From an uncultured Eubacteriales bacterium (GTDB taxonomy: Bacteria > Bacillota > Clostridia > Christensenellales > UBA1242), in the NCBI GenBank assembly GCA_949067325.1, contig CARTDZ010000027.1:1-14439 (forward strand): a DNA stretch of 14,439 nucleotides. The letters are read 5' to 3'. Each line of letters starts with the position of its first letter. Position 1 is the first letter of the stretch. A model generated the notes under the pieces. It was not told the origin of the DNA and did not search any database. It saw only the letters and a list, made by a program, of their open reading frames with translations. Of the stretch, positions 6,406-13,458 are shown one piece after another. A program made the position numbers and the translations under genes.

Positions 6406-7583
6406 ATAAGCTTCTCCTGAATAACATCAAGACATGGCAACGAGCCTGACTCAATATATTTAAGCGTCGCTCCGCCGCCCGTCGAAAGATAATCTATTTT
6501 GTTTGCAAATCCGCTTTTGTTCACAGCATTGACGCTGTCGCCACCGCCAACCACAGAATACGCTGGACTTAACGCTACCGTCTTTGCGATTTGAGTTGTG
6601 CCTTTTTGAAATTTCTTTTCTTCATACATGCCTAGAGGGCCATTCCACAATATCTCGCCCGCTTTAGAAATTTCTTTTTCAAACAACGCTATGGTTTTTG
6701 GCCCAATGTCGCAACCAACCATATCTTCAATCAGCCTGTCCGTTTTTATAAGCCTTTGCTTTTTGTCGCCTTCGCGATAAGCAATGTGGTCAATTGGCAA
6801 AACTATTTTTTTGCCTTTGTTTGCCGCTTCTTTCAAAATTCTTTCTGCAATCACTACCGCATCACTCTCAAGCATGGAATGGCCAACGGCAATTCCAGAA
6901 GCCACCAAAAATGTATAAGCCATTGCCCCACCAATCAAAAGAGTGTCACATTTTTCAACAAGTGTTTCTATAGCTTTGATCTTGCCTTCAACCTTGGCTC
7001 CACCAAGTATAGCCACAAATGGCCTTTTTGGATTTGTCAATACTTGATCAAGCACTTGAGCTTCTTTTTCCACCAAAAAGCCAATGGCGTTGGGCAAAAT
7101 TCTTGCGACGCCATAAGTGGAAGCGTGCTTTCTATGTGCCACGCCAAACGCGTCCATAACAAATATGTCACCAAGTGACGCGATCTTTTTGGCAAAATTC
7201 ATATCGCAAGTTGTTTCACCTTCATTAAACCTCAAGTTTTCAAGCAAAAGAACATTTCCATTTTCCATAGTTCTTATACGCTCTTTTACTTCTTCGCCAA
7301 CACAATCATTGACAAAATAGGTTTTGCATTTAAGCTTGCTCATAAGAAATAGCGAAATCTGCCAAAGCGACTTGTTGATTTCATAGCCATTTGGACGGCC
7401 TAAATGTGACATCACAACGACCTTTGCCTCATGCTCAATCAAATAACGAATGGTCGGCAATGCTTCAACAATGCGTGTGCTATCAAGTATTCTTCCGCTT
7501 TTGTCAATAGGCACATTGAAGTCCACTCTTAAAAGCACAACTTTGCCTTTTAGGTTTACAAGATCTTTTATTGTCCTTTTCAT
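6402..7583 (-). CDS. pgk: Phosphoglycerate kinase
   Basis: Transfers phosphate from 1,3-bisphosphoglycerate to ADP in glycolysis. The 393 residues match a standard two-domain bacterial Pgk. In order: the substrate-binding RVDFNVP (19-25), SHLGRP (59-64) and ENLRF (115-119); the hinge-region GGAKVEGKI (194-202), where many homologues have SDK in place of EGK; WNGPLGMYE (313-321); and the nucleotide-binding GGGDS (346-350) and STGGGATL (367-374). The ATG at 7583 follows AAGGAG by about six bases. It overlaps tpiA by four bases. gap and gpm are not adjacent in this window. A possible extended -10 promoter lies just upstream, 59 bases separating pgk from dusB. Confidence 0.98.
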   Translation of the reverse strand: MKRTIKDLVNLKGKVVLLRVDFNVPIDKSGRILDSTRIVEALPTIRYLIEHEAKVVVMSHLGRPNGYEINKSLWQISLFLMSKLKCKTYFVNDCVGEEVKERIRTMENGNVLLLENLRFNEGETTCDMNFAKKIASLGDIFVMDAFGVAHRKHASTYGVARILPNAIGFLVEKEAQVLDQVLTNPKRPFVAILGGAKVEGKIKAIETLVEKCDTLLIGGAMAYTFLVASGIAVGHSMLESDAVVIAERILKEAANKGKKIVLPIDHIAYREGDKKQRLIKTDRLIEDMVGCDIGPKTIALFEKEISKAGEILWNGPLGMYEEKKFQKGTTQIAKTVALSPAYSVVGGGDSVNAVNKSGFANKIDYLSTGGGATLKYIESGSLPCLDVIQEKLI

Positions 7584-7601
7584 AAAAGTCTCCTTTTCTA
7601 C

Positions 7602-7610
7602 ATTTTATCA
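7602..7610 (-). promoter_or_regulatory. Possible extended -10 promoter of pgk-tpiA
   Basis: On the - strand TGATAAAAT (7610-7602) fits a TGn-extended -10 box, 18 bases before the pgk ATG. No good -35 box is seen at the right spacing, so this is tentative. Confidence 0.35.
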
Positions 7611-7642
7611 CTTTTGCCACAAAAAGCCCAAACATTTTGTCT

Positions 7643-8572
7643 TCAATTATGTTCAAAAATTTCCGCCAAAATTCGCAAGCTTTCGTCAACTGAAGAGCTT
7701 GTGGCAAGTTTAAGACGTTTTTCACTTGCAAAAGCCTCGCCTGACGTGTACCACAAAAAATGTTTGCGTAGATAAAGCGTCAGCCAGCTTTCTTCATAAT
7801 ATTTTCTCAAAGTTTTTACATGATTTGAAATAACTTCAAACTTGTCTATATTTGACAAGTTTTTGCCTAGCAGCTCTCCAAAAATCCAAGGTTTGCCTTG
7901 ACTGCCTCTGCCAATCATAACGCCATCAATGCCTGTCGAGAGCATTTTTTTATAACTCACCTCATCTACAACGTCGCCGTTGCCAACAACTGGAATTTGC
8001 AACGAGGCTTTTAGTTTTGCAATAGCTTCATAATCCGCCTTGCCACTATAGCCTTGACTTTGCGTCCTTGCATGAAGAGTGACAAAGCTCGCACCCGCTT
8101 CTTGACACATACGGCCAAATTCAACGCTTATATCTTTGTCATAACCTAGCCGAAACTTGACAGATACAGGTCTTGTTGTGGCTTTTACGACAGCTGAAAT
8201 AATTTCGCTTGCAAGTGGCAGGTTTTTCATCAATGCACTGCCTTCACCATTCCTTACAATCTTTGGTGCTGGGCAGCCCATGTTGATATCAATTATGTCA
8301 TATTTTTCTAGCATTGGATTTGATGCGGCTTTTGCAAGAATTTCTGGCTCGTGACCAAAAATTTGACCAACCTTGATTTTTTCAAGCGGAGAGGTTATTG
8401 TCATAAGCTCAGTTTTTTTTGAGTTGACAAGCATGGCGCGTGCTGACAGCATTTCGCTGCACGTTACGTCCGCACCCGCTTTTACACATTCCTCTCTAAA
8501 GCCAATGTCGCTGACTCCTGCCATAGGAGCCAAATACAAATTGTTGCCAAAGTCAATATTGCCAATTTTCAT
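7643..8572 (-). CDS. dusB: tRNA dihydrouridine synthase (DusB-like)
   Basis: FMN-dependent enzyme that reduces specific uridines in tRNA to dihydrouridine. At 309 aa it is slightly short but complete. Visible are the FMN-binding start LAPMAGVSDIGFR, the catalytic Cys100 in INMGCPAPKI, the LHARTQSQGYSGKADY active-site segment, and the barrel-end motifs VGNGDV and GVMIGRGSQGKPWIF. A helical tRNA-binding domain follows. The ATG at 8572 gives the usual N-terminus (KIGNI...LAPMAG), but the preceding bases (CTAGACCT) contain no Shine-Dalgarno sequence, unlike nearly every other gene here. The 45-base upstream gap instead holds two imperfect copies of a GCAAAA/ATTTGC inverted repeat. Confidence 0.95.
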   Translation of the reverse strand: MKIGNIDFGNNLYLAPMAGVSDIGFREECVKAGADVTCSEMLSARAMLVNSKKTELMTITSPLEKIKVGQIFGHEPEILAKAASNPMLEKYDIIDINMGCPAPKIVRNGEGSALMKNLPLASEIISAVVKATTRPVSVKFRLGYDKDISVEFGRMCQEAGASFVTLHARTQSQGYSGKADYEAIAKLKASLQIPVVGNGDVVDEVSYKKMLSTGIDGVMIGRGSQGKPWIFGELLGKNLSNIDKFEVISNHVKTLRKYYEESWLTLYLRKHFLWYTSGEAFASEKRLKLATSSSVDESLRILAEIFEHN

Positions 8573-8580
8573 AGGTCTAG

Positions 8581-8617
8581 TTTAGCAAAAATTTGCATTT
8601 TTAGCAAAAGATTTGCA
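8581..8617. repeat. Two imperfect inverted-repeat units upstream of dusB
   Basis: TTAGCAAAAATTTGCA and TTAGCAAAAGATTTGCA occur side by side. Each has GCAAA/TTTGC arms able to form a short hairpin. They fill the gap between the flippase stop and dusB, where a ribosome binding site would be expected. Confidence 0.5.
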
Positions 8618-10129
8618 CTATCTTTTTTTGACAACTTCAAACCATAATTTTTTGACTATAGGAAAGTTCAACGCAAAATATATAATTCCGCCAAGCAAAA
8701 CTGATAGCATAAGAATAACGATTGAAGGAAGCGAAATTGAAGAGGAGAAAATTTTTATTGATATAAACATTATTATAGAAGAAAGAAGAGGCAAGAAAAT
8801 TTCAAAATAATTGACTGACAAAACCTTGCCAAGCTTAACTAGTCCGCCAATGACTACAACAAGCGCAAGTGCAATATTTGAAATTGGCAAAGCAAAAATG
8901 TTTATTTCTGGCAGTCTAGCTAGCACCACCACAAATATAACTTTGATTATTCCTCCTATAAGTGTTATCAAAAAACAATACAAAAAGTGACCTTTCGCCT
9001 GCAAAAGCGTCAAAACAAACTGCATGATAGCGGTCAAAAGGATTGCAAGACCACTTAAGTAAGCCAAATCAACCGTCACCGCGAGATAACCTTTGATTGA
9101 ACTTGCGTACAAAAGCGGAAAAAGCTTTGTCGCAACGGACATTATTCCAAATACGAGTGGAAGAAGCATAAGCCACATAAGAGAAAATGATTTGGATATA
9201 ATTTGCTTCTCTTCTTCTGTTCTACCATTGTCAGAAAGAAAAGAAACTTTTGGCAGCAGCGCAACACCTACAGAAAGTGAGATTATAAGAGGAAAGTTAA
9301 AGATCGCACCTACAACACCAGTCTGCAAGCCAAATAGTGCCGTTGCCCTTTCTCCGCCAATACCAGCTATAGCGAGCAATGAAACTATTATAAGCGAGTC
9401 AATAGCGTGCGAAAGCGGCAAAACCGCCCCACCCAAAGTAAGAGGCAAAACAGCTCTCAAAAATTCAGGTGTCAGCGACTTTATTTTTTTTGGCGGAACT
9501 TTCATTTTTACAAGCATTACAATAAGAAGATAAACAAAGGCCACAACCTCACTTAAAGTAATACCTAAAAACGCACCAAAAACGCCGCTTGACGGGCCGC
9601 CTCTTTTGGCAAAAACCACAGCGAAAAAAAGACCAAAACCAAATTTTATGACCTGCTCCAAAATTTGACTTATCGCTGTAGGAACCATGTTTTCATAACC
9701 TTGAATTATTCCTCTAAAAACGCCAATCAAAGCTCCTATAGGAATAAGTATCAAAAAAAGTAAATAACTAGCTTCTCCGCCACTTATACCCTGCCAAGAC
9801 GAAATATTTTTTGAGAAAAAAGCAAAGAATAATGATATAACAAAACTTGCAAGCAGTGCAAACGTGGAAGAAACAAAAAAATATCCGCCTATTTTATATT
9901 TTTCACCTCTTGCCCTTGCCTGCGAAACAAGTTTTGAAAGGCTGTTTGTTACGCCACCCGTCACAAGTACAAGCATAAGTGAATAAAGACTGAATATCAT
10001 CTGAAAAATGCCAATACCTTCAATTCCAACGATATTGGTCAGTGGCAAACGGAACAATGCGCCAAAAAATTTGCAGACAAAACCGCTTACAATAAGTATA
10101 AAAGCACCTTTACCAACCGTATTTTTCAT
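8618..10129 (-). CDS. MOP-superfamily lipid/polysaccharide flippase (SpoVB/MurJ-like)
   Basis: An integral membrane protein of 503 aa with about 14 hydrophobic segments spread over its length, the pattern of SpoVB, MurJ and related polysaccharide-export flippases. These move lipid-linked precursors (lipid II or capsule/sporulation intermediates) across the cytoplasmic membrane. The N-terminus GKGAFILIVSGFVCKFFG followed by RLPLTNIVGIEGIGIFQ and the GGVTNSLSKLVSQARARGE loop are typical of SpoVB-type proteins. The ATG at 10129 gives the family's usual start. An in-frame ATG at 10165 would add a 12-residue extension; neither has an ideal ribosome binding site (AAAGG is only one or two bases before 10129). 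First gene of the leftward housekeeping run and divergent from the unknown gene at 10241. The exact substrate cannot be read from sequence. Confidence 0.85.
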   Translation of the reverse strand: MKNTVGKGAFILIVSGFVCKFFGALFRLPLTNIVGIEGIGIFQMIFSLYSLMLVLVTGGVTNSLSKLVSQARARGEKYKIGGYFFVSSTFALLASFVISLFFAFFSKNISSWQGISGGEASYLLFLILIPIGALIGVFRGIIQGYENMVPTAISQILEQVIKFGFGLFFAVVFAKRGGPSSGVFGAFLGITLSEVVAFVYLLIVMLVKMKVPPKKIKSLTPEFLRAVLPLTLGGAVLPLSHAIDSLIIVSLLAIAGIGGERATALFGLQTGVVGAIFNFPLIISLSVGVALLPKVSFLSDNGRTEEEKQIISKSFSLMWLMLLPLVFGIMSVATKLFPLLYASSIKGYLAVTVDLAYLSGLAILLTAIMQFVLTLLQAKGHFLYCFLITLIGGIIKVIFVVVLARLPEINIFALPISNIALALVVVIGGLVKLGKVLSVNYFEIFLPLLSSIIMFISIKIFSSSISLPSIVILMLSVLLGGIIYFALNFPIVKKLWFEVVKKR

Positions 10130-10182
10130 ACCTTTAGGGTGCAAAAACAAGCAAAAAATATGCAAAATCTTTAAAAAGGGTA

Positions 10183-10211
10183 TTTACAAAAGCAAAAATA
10201 TGTGTTACAAT
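10183..10211 (+). promoter_or_regulatory. Promoter of the 191-aa unknown gene
   Basis: TTTACA (10183-10188), a 17-base spacer and TACAAT (10206-10211) lie upstream of the gene at 10241. The predicted start is near 10218, leaving a ~23-base leader with an AAAAGGAG ribosome binding site. Confidence 0.7.
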
Positions 10212-10240
10212 AAAGCCAAAGCAATACAAAAGGAGAAGTT

Positions 10241-10816
10241 ATGGCAAGCAAAATTGACTATTCAGTTCCAACATTTTCTGAAAAAAACATAAAACTTTCT
10301 GAACGCGGCTATTATTTGGAAAAAGCAAAAAATTTATATTGTTTGCGCGCTCTTTATGGTTATTTGTCAGGCCAATATAAACAAAACGAGGCTTTGGGAA
10401 AATTGGCCAACATGAGTGTTAACGTTGAAGATCCATCTTCTACAAAACGTTTTCAAGAAGCTACGGAATATTTAATCACAAACATAACTATTGACAAAAA
10501 CGACAAAGTTAATAATTATCACTTCAAAAATACAAGATGTTCAACTTTAGAAGCTATTATTGCATTCTTTGAAGGTTGGGACGATGCAACTAGTCGTAAA
10601 CATTTTTTGGAAAATTGTTATAGAGAAAAATATAACGGCGACGGAAGTATTGAAGATGTAGATATTAGACAAATTTCTAAAGCTTTTAAGAGCTGTACTC
10701 ACGGTGACTACTTCAACGAAAACGAGTTTGAAAATATAGATCTTGATACGGCTTTTGCTGTCAACAATTTTAAAGCTTCAATAATTATGGAATTTTCACA
10801 AAACTTGGAGCTTTAA
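10241..10816 (+). CDS. Unknown 191-aa protein, single-gene unit
   Basis: Not recognised. It has its own promoter, an AGGAG site six bases upstream and a strong terminator, so it is a monocistronic unit wedged between oppositely oriented genes. The protein looks soluble, mostly helical and slightly acidic. It is rich in Asn, Tyr and Phe, with no signal peptide or membrane segment. Notable segments are SERGYYLEKAKNLYCLRALYG (~20-40), STLEAIIAFFEGWDDATSRKHF (~101-122) and the acidic C-terminal half NENEFENIDLDTAFAV. Four Cys are scattered without a metal-site pattern. Its codon and base use are more AT-rich than the neighbouring flippase, like the paralogue pair at the left end, but it shares no clear motif with them. 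Confidence 0.75.
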   Translation: MASKIDYSVPTFSEKNIKLSERGYYLEKAKNLYCLRALYGYLSGQYKQNEALGKLANMSVNVEDPSSTKRFQEATEYLITNITIDKNDKVNNYHFKNTRCSTLEAIIAFFEGWDDATSRKHFLENCYREKYNGDGSIEDVDIRQISKAFKSCTHGDYFNENEFENIDLDTAFAVNNFKASIIMEFSQNLEL

Positions 10817-10847
10817 AAGATATTTTCAATTTTTAACTTTCTATATT

Positions 10848-10878
10848 AAAAAAGATGGACTTGTCCATCTTTTTTTTA
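10848..10878. terminator. Bidirectional rho-independent terminator
   Basis: A perfect inverted repeat AAAAAAGATGGAC/GTCCATCTTTTTT with T8 on the + side and A6 on the other lies between two convergent genes (stop at 10816 on + and stop at 10908 on -). It can end both transcripts. Confidence 0.9.
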
Positions 10879-10907
10879 CATTCAATCTTTGCGTATGAGA
10901 GCGGCTT

Positions 10908-12455
10908 TTATATTCCATCTTCAATGTTGATTGGTTGGATTTGAATTGATTCTTGTTGAGCTACTTCGGCAACTCTTACATTGTCAACCTCCTGATTGTC
11001 AAGTGAATTAGGCGAATATTGAATATCATCTATATTTTGCCCTAAATTAACAATGTCATCTATATTTTGCCCCAAATTTACAACACCTTCTCCTTGCCGC
11101 CCCTCTTCTTTCTCTTCTGAGTTGCGTGTTGGAATATCATCTAAACCCAAATAAAATTCATCTTCTTTCGCAGTGACGATATCGTTTTTAAACTTTTTAT
11201 CCAAATCTGCTGCTGACTTTTCTGACTTCTGGTCTGAAGACTTTTCTGGCTGTGACTTGAAAGTTCTGGCAGCAAAATCATTAAAAGTTTCAAACTGTTC
11301 TGGCTTTTTTACACTGGCGTTATCATTTGATGTGTCTTTGGTTGGTTTTTTCTTGGCTGCTTTATTGCTAGCATTTGGCTTTGCCTTTGATGCACTCTTG
11401 CCTCCTGAAACCTTGTCTTTGATTGCCTTGGCTGGCACAGCTGCCTGCGTAGATTTCGCTGTTGGTTTTGACTTGCTTTCAACATCGCGATAGGCCTTTC
11501 GCAAATCTTCCACCTTTTCTACAGGCGCATTGAAGTCTTCAAATATCTTGTCTTTGACTTCTTTTTCAAGAGGCAGGCTTGCATAGCCGCCCTTTTTCTC
11601 AACAATTTCATCAAGTTTATGGCGCATAGAGGTAAACTTTTTATTTACTTTGTGCTTATATTCAATCTCGCCGCTCTGCTTTTCTTCTGATTTCTCTTGC
11701 GGTGGTTTTTCATCTTCTTCTTGCATTCGTGCTTTGAATTCTTCTACGATAGACTTGCCTATTTCGCCACATTTTTCAAGTTCTTCAAGCATACGCAAAA
11801 CAAAAATCTGTGAGCCAAGCTCAATAAGTTCATCAAGAAATATACCATTGTCAATCTGACCTTGAAGCAAGATTGCTATGTTTGGAATGTCAGTGTCATG
11901 CAAGGTCGGCATAAAATCCACAAGCCTAAAAGCTTTTTTCACCCTGAGATTGAAGTCGCCGTTCATCTCGCTTGTGAAAGTGGCAACAAAAGTTTTGAAA
12001 GTGTGTTCATGAAGGCCAACAACTTCTTCGACTAAGTACAAGTCTGCCCTAGCCATGCCGCCATCAAGAAGCAAAAGGTCTACTACAAACGAAAATTCTT
12101 TGTCCATATATATAGCTTTTGCTTTATAGCCGCCATCAAAAATGTCAAAAATATCTTTGTACATTCTCGCCAGTTCACGACGTATATCAACATCTATTGT
12201 ATAAACACCAAAATCGTCAAACTTGCCAAGAAGTTTGTTTTGATCAATGATTTCTCGCAAAAGGATTTTATAATAATTTATAAGTTTTGGATCGCTTATC
12301 TCTTCGTCGCTCCAATAAACCTTAAAAAAGCAAGCGATTTGTTCGACGTTTTTTTCTTCACCCTTTTCACCTTCAGGCAAATCTTGGGCAAGAGAAAAGC
12401 CATCGCCTTCCACTTCGTTTAACTTAACAACACCCTCACTCACATCATTATTCAT
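10908..12455 (-). CDS. Unknown 515-aa protein: folded N-terminal region, Lys/Ser/Ala-rich linker, acidic repeat tail
   Basis: Not recognised. Residues ~38-245 look like a folded alpha/beta domain (FFKVYWSDEEISDPKL; MYKDIFDIFDGGYKAKAIYM; FRLVDFMPTLHDTDIPNIAILLQ), ending in a helix EELEKCGEIGKSIVEEF. Residues ~246-325 are charged and helical. Residues ~326-430 form a disordered basic linker rich in Lys, Ser, Ala and Pro. The acidic C-terminus has two perfect tandem copies of VNLGQNIDDI (459-478). No signal peptide or membrane segment is seen, so it is probably cytoplasmic. ATG at 12455 is preferred: a GTG at 12470 overlaps the -10 box, and the predicted transcription start falls on the ATG itself, with no ribosome binding site, implying a leaderless mRNA. 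The modular shape suggests a scaffold or adaptor, but that is inference. Confidence 0.75.
   Translation of the reverse strand: MNNDVSEGVVKLNEVEGDGFSLAQDLPEGEKGEEKNVEQIACFFKVYWSDEEISDPKLINYYKILLREIIDQNKLLGKFDDFGVYTIDVDIRRELARMYKDIFDIFDGGYKAKAIYMDKEFSFVVDLLLLDGGMARADLYLVEEVVGLHEHTFKTFVATFTSEMNGDFNLRVKKAFRLVDFMPTLHDTDIPNIAILLQGQIDNGIFLDELIELGSQIFVLRMLEELEKCGEIGKSIVEEFKARMQEEDEKPPQEKSEEKQSGEIEYKHKVNKKFTSMRHKLDEIVEKKGGYASLPLEKEVKDKIFEDFNAPVEKVEDLRKAYRDVESKSKPTAKSTQAAVPAKAIKDKVSGGKSASKAKPNASNKAAKKKPTKDTSNDNASVKKPEQFETFNDFAARTFKSQPEKSSDQKSEKSAADLDKKFKNDIVTAKEDEFYLGLDDIPTRNSEEKEEGRQGEGVVNLGQNIDDIVNLGQNIDDIQYSPNSLDNQEVDNVRVAEVAQQESIQIQPINIEDGI
11025..11084 (-). repeat. Two 30-bp tandem repeats coding VNLGQNIDDI
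   Basis: Two adjacent 30-base units (11025-11054 and 11055-11084) differ at a few mostly silent bases and encode the same ten residues twice. This points to a recent in-frame duplication in the acidic tail of the 515-aa protein. Confidence 0.85.
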
Positions 12456-12461
12456 ACTTTG

Positions 12462-12490
12462 ATTATACACTATCGCAACAAAAAAGGCAA
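12462..12490 (-). promoter_or_regulatory. Promoter of the 515-aa protein gene, with start at the ATG
   Basis: On the - strand TTGCCT (12490-12485), a 17-base spacer and a perfect TATAAT (12467-12462) put +1 at 12455, the A of the start codon. The -35 box lies inside the terminator hairpin of the upstream gene. Confidence 0.7.
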
Positions 12491-12508
12491 GACAAAATTC
12501 TTACCTTT
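12480..12508 (-). terminator. Terminator hairpin overlapping the stop codon of the Cys-rich gene
   Basis: On the - strand AAAGGTAAG (12508-12500) pairs with CTTGCCTTT (12491-12483), nine pairs including one G-U, around an 8-base loop. A T run (12485-12480) follows. It includes the stop codon of the Cys-rich gene and shares bases with the next promoter's -35 box. Confidence 0.6.
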
Positions 12509-12812
12509 CAAGAAAACTTATGCAATAAGGCTTCTCTTTTATCGCATTGACAGTAATGCCATTTGAAACACACTTGCCGTCGTGATTGAACTGGCATTTT
12601 GCCTTGCAACCAATATGGCAAGTCTTGCTATCACGCTGTGGTGCGTATTCTGGCGGCTGCTCGAAGAGATGTCTTGTAGTATCGACTTCGGCTTTGCCTT
12701 CTGCCTTTTCAAAAGTAGAACACAAAATCTTGTTGCTCACCATAACGCCTTTGGCCTTGCAAGTGTAACGATCATTATATACACATCTAGTTTTTCTGCA
12801 ACGAATATCCAT
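12501..12812 (-). CDS. Cys-rich protein with two DUF1540-like units
   Basis: A 103-aa protein built of two related Cys-rich halves. Unit 1 (C5, C10, C18, C31) reads C-x4-C-VYN-x4-C ... VMV ... CSTF. Unit 2 (C69, C73, C81, C97, plus C65) reads C-x3-C-QFN-x4-C ... ITV ... CISF. The C...C-x-Y/F-N...C...V...C-x-T/S-F pattern is that of DUF1540, a short Clostridia-typical family of unknown, possibly metal-binding, function. A Pro/Gln-rich linker (~49-62) joins the halves. The ATG at 12812 follows AGGAGGAG by about nine bases. Its terminator overlaps its stop codon. It is divergent from rplI across a 135-base gap. Function unknown. Confidence 0.8.
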   Translation of the reverse strand: MDIRCRKTRCVYNDRYTCKAKGVMVSNKILCSTFEKAEGKAEVDTTRHLFEQPPEYAPQRDSKTCHIGCKAKCQFNHDGKCVSNGITVNAIKEKPYCISFLER

Positions 12813-12892
12813 CGCTTTTCTCCTCCTAAACTTAATCTCTCATCACATAAAAATTTATGACGAAATGCTCTTTTTATATTATTACCTTTTGT

Positions 12893-12921
12893 TTGACTTT
12901 TTAGTCGCAATGGGTTAAAAT
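12893..12921 (+). promoter_or_regulatory. Promoter of rplI
   Basis: TTGACT (12893-12898), a 17-base spacer and TAAAAT (12916-12921) precede the rplI ribosome binding site AAAGGAG (12936-12942). A small GACT/AGTC inverted repeat covers the end of the -35 box. Confidence 0.8.
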
Positions 12922-12947
12922 ATTTTCAAACAAATAAAGGAGAAAAT

Positions 12948-13394
12948 ATGAAAGTTGTATTGCTCAAAGATGTAAAAGGAACTGGCAAAAAAGGAGAAAT
13001 AAAAGAGGTCTCTGACGGCTTTGCAAAAAACTTCTTGCTGAAAAATGGAAGTGCGGTAGTTGCAAACAATAGTGCGGTAAGCGAAAACGCATCAAAAAAA
13101 GTGGCGACAGACTATCACAAAGAGATGGAGAAACAGGCCGCTCAAAAACTTGCAGACGAAATAAGCGGCAAAAAGATTGTCGTTGCAATCAAATGCGGCG
13201 AAAACGGAAAAACGTTTGGCTCAGTTACAGCGAAGGAGATCGCTGACGAACTTGCAAAACAAGGTGTAACTCTCGACAAAAGAAAGATAGACCTCAAAGA
13301 GCCACTTAAAAACATTGGCTCATATCAAGTGACCGCAAAGGTTTATCCAGAAATCTCCGCCAAATTCATTGTGGCTATAGTTGGAGAAGCTTAG
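12948..13394 (+). CDS. rplI: 50S ribosomal protein L9
   Basis: L9 binds 23S rRNA near the L1 stalk and helps maintain the reading frame. The 148-aa length is normal. The N-terminal rRNA-binding domain carries the L9 signature [19 protein letters not shown] (~13-31) and ends in a long charged connecting helix (~45-75). The C-terminal domain begins [26 protein letters not shown] and ends [10 protein letters not shown]. The ATG has AAAGGAG five bases upstream and a clear promoter. It is followed 64 bases later by a glycosyltransferase gene rather than the frequent dnaB neighbour. Confidence 0.97.
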   Translation: MKVVLLKDVKGTGKKGEIKEVSDGFAKNFLLKNGSAVVANNSAVSENASKKVATDYHKEMEKQAAQKLADEISGKKIVVAIKCGENGKTFGSVTAKEIADELAKQGVTLDKRKIDLKEPLKNIGSYQVTAKVYPEISAKFIVAIVGEA

Positions 13395-13417
13395 CTTTTA
13401 ATGCACCTTATTTTAAG

Positions 13418-13434
13418 ATTTGCAAAAAGCAAAT
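13418..13434 (+). other. AT-rich hairpin between rplI and the glycosyltransferase gene
   Basis: ATTTGC, five A and GCAAAT form a perfect 6-bp stem 23 bases after the rplI stop. There is no T run, so it is not a normal terminator; it could be an mRNA-processing or attenuating hairpin. Confidence 0.35.
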
Positions 13435-13458
13435 TACAAAAAAATGAAGGAGAAAAAA

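Noticed and set aside
9093..9533. 146-codon + strand frame antisense to the flippase
   Set aside because: Shadow of a membrane-protein gene, with no ribosome binding site or promoter and no recognisable protein.
10008..10292. 94-codon + strand frame across the flippase/unknown-gene gap
   Set aside because: It is antisense to the flippase and out of frame with the promoter-backed gene at 10241, whose own ribosome binding site it spans.
12456..12470. GTG start at 12470 for the 515-aa protein
   Set aside because: The codons would lie in the -10 box and upstream of the predicted transcription start.
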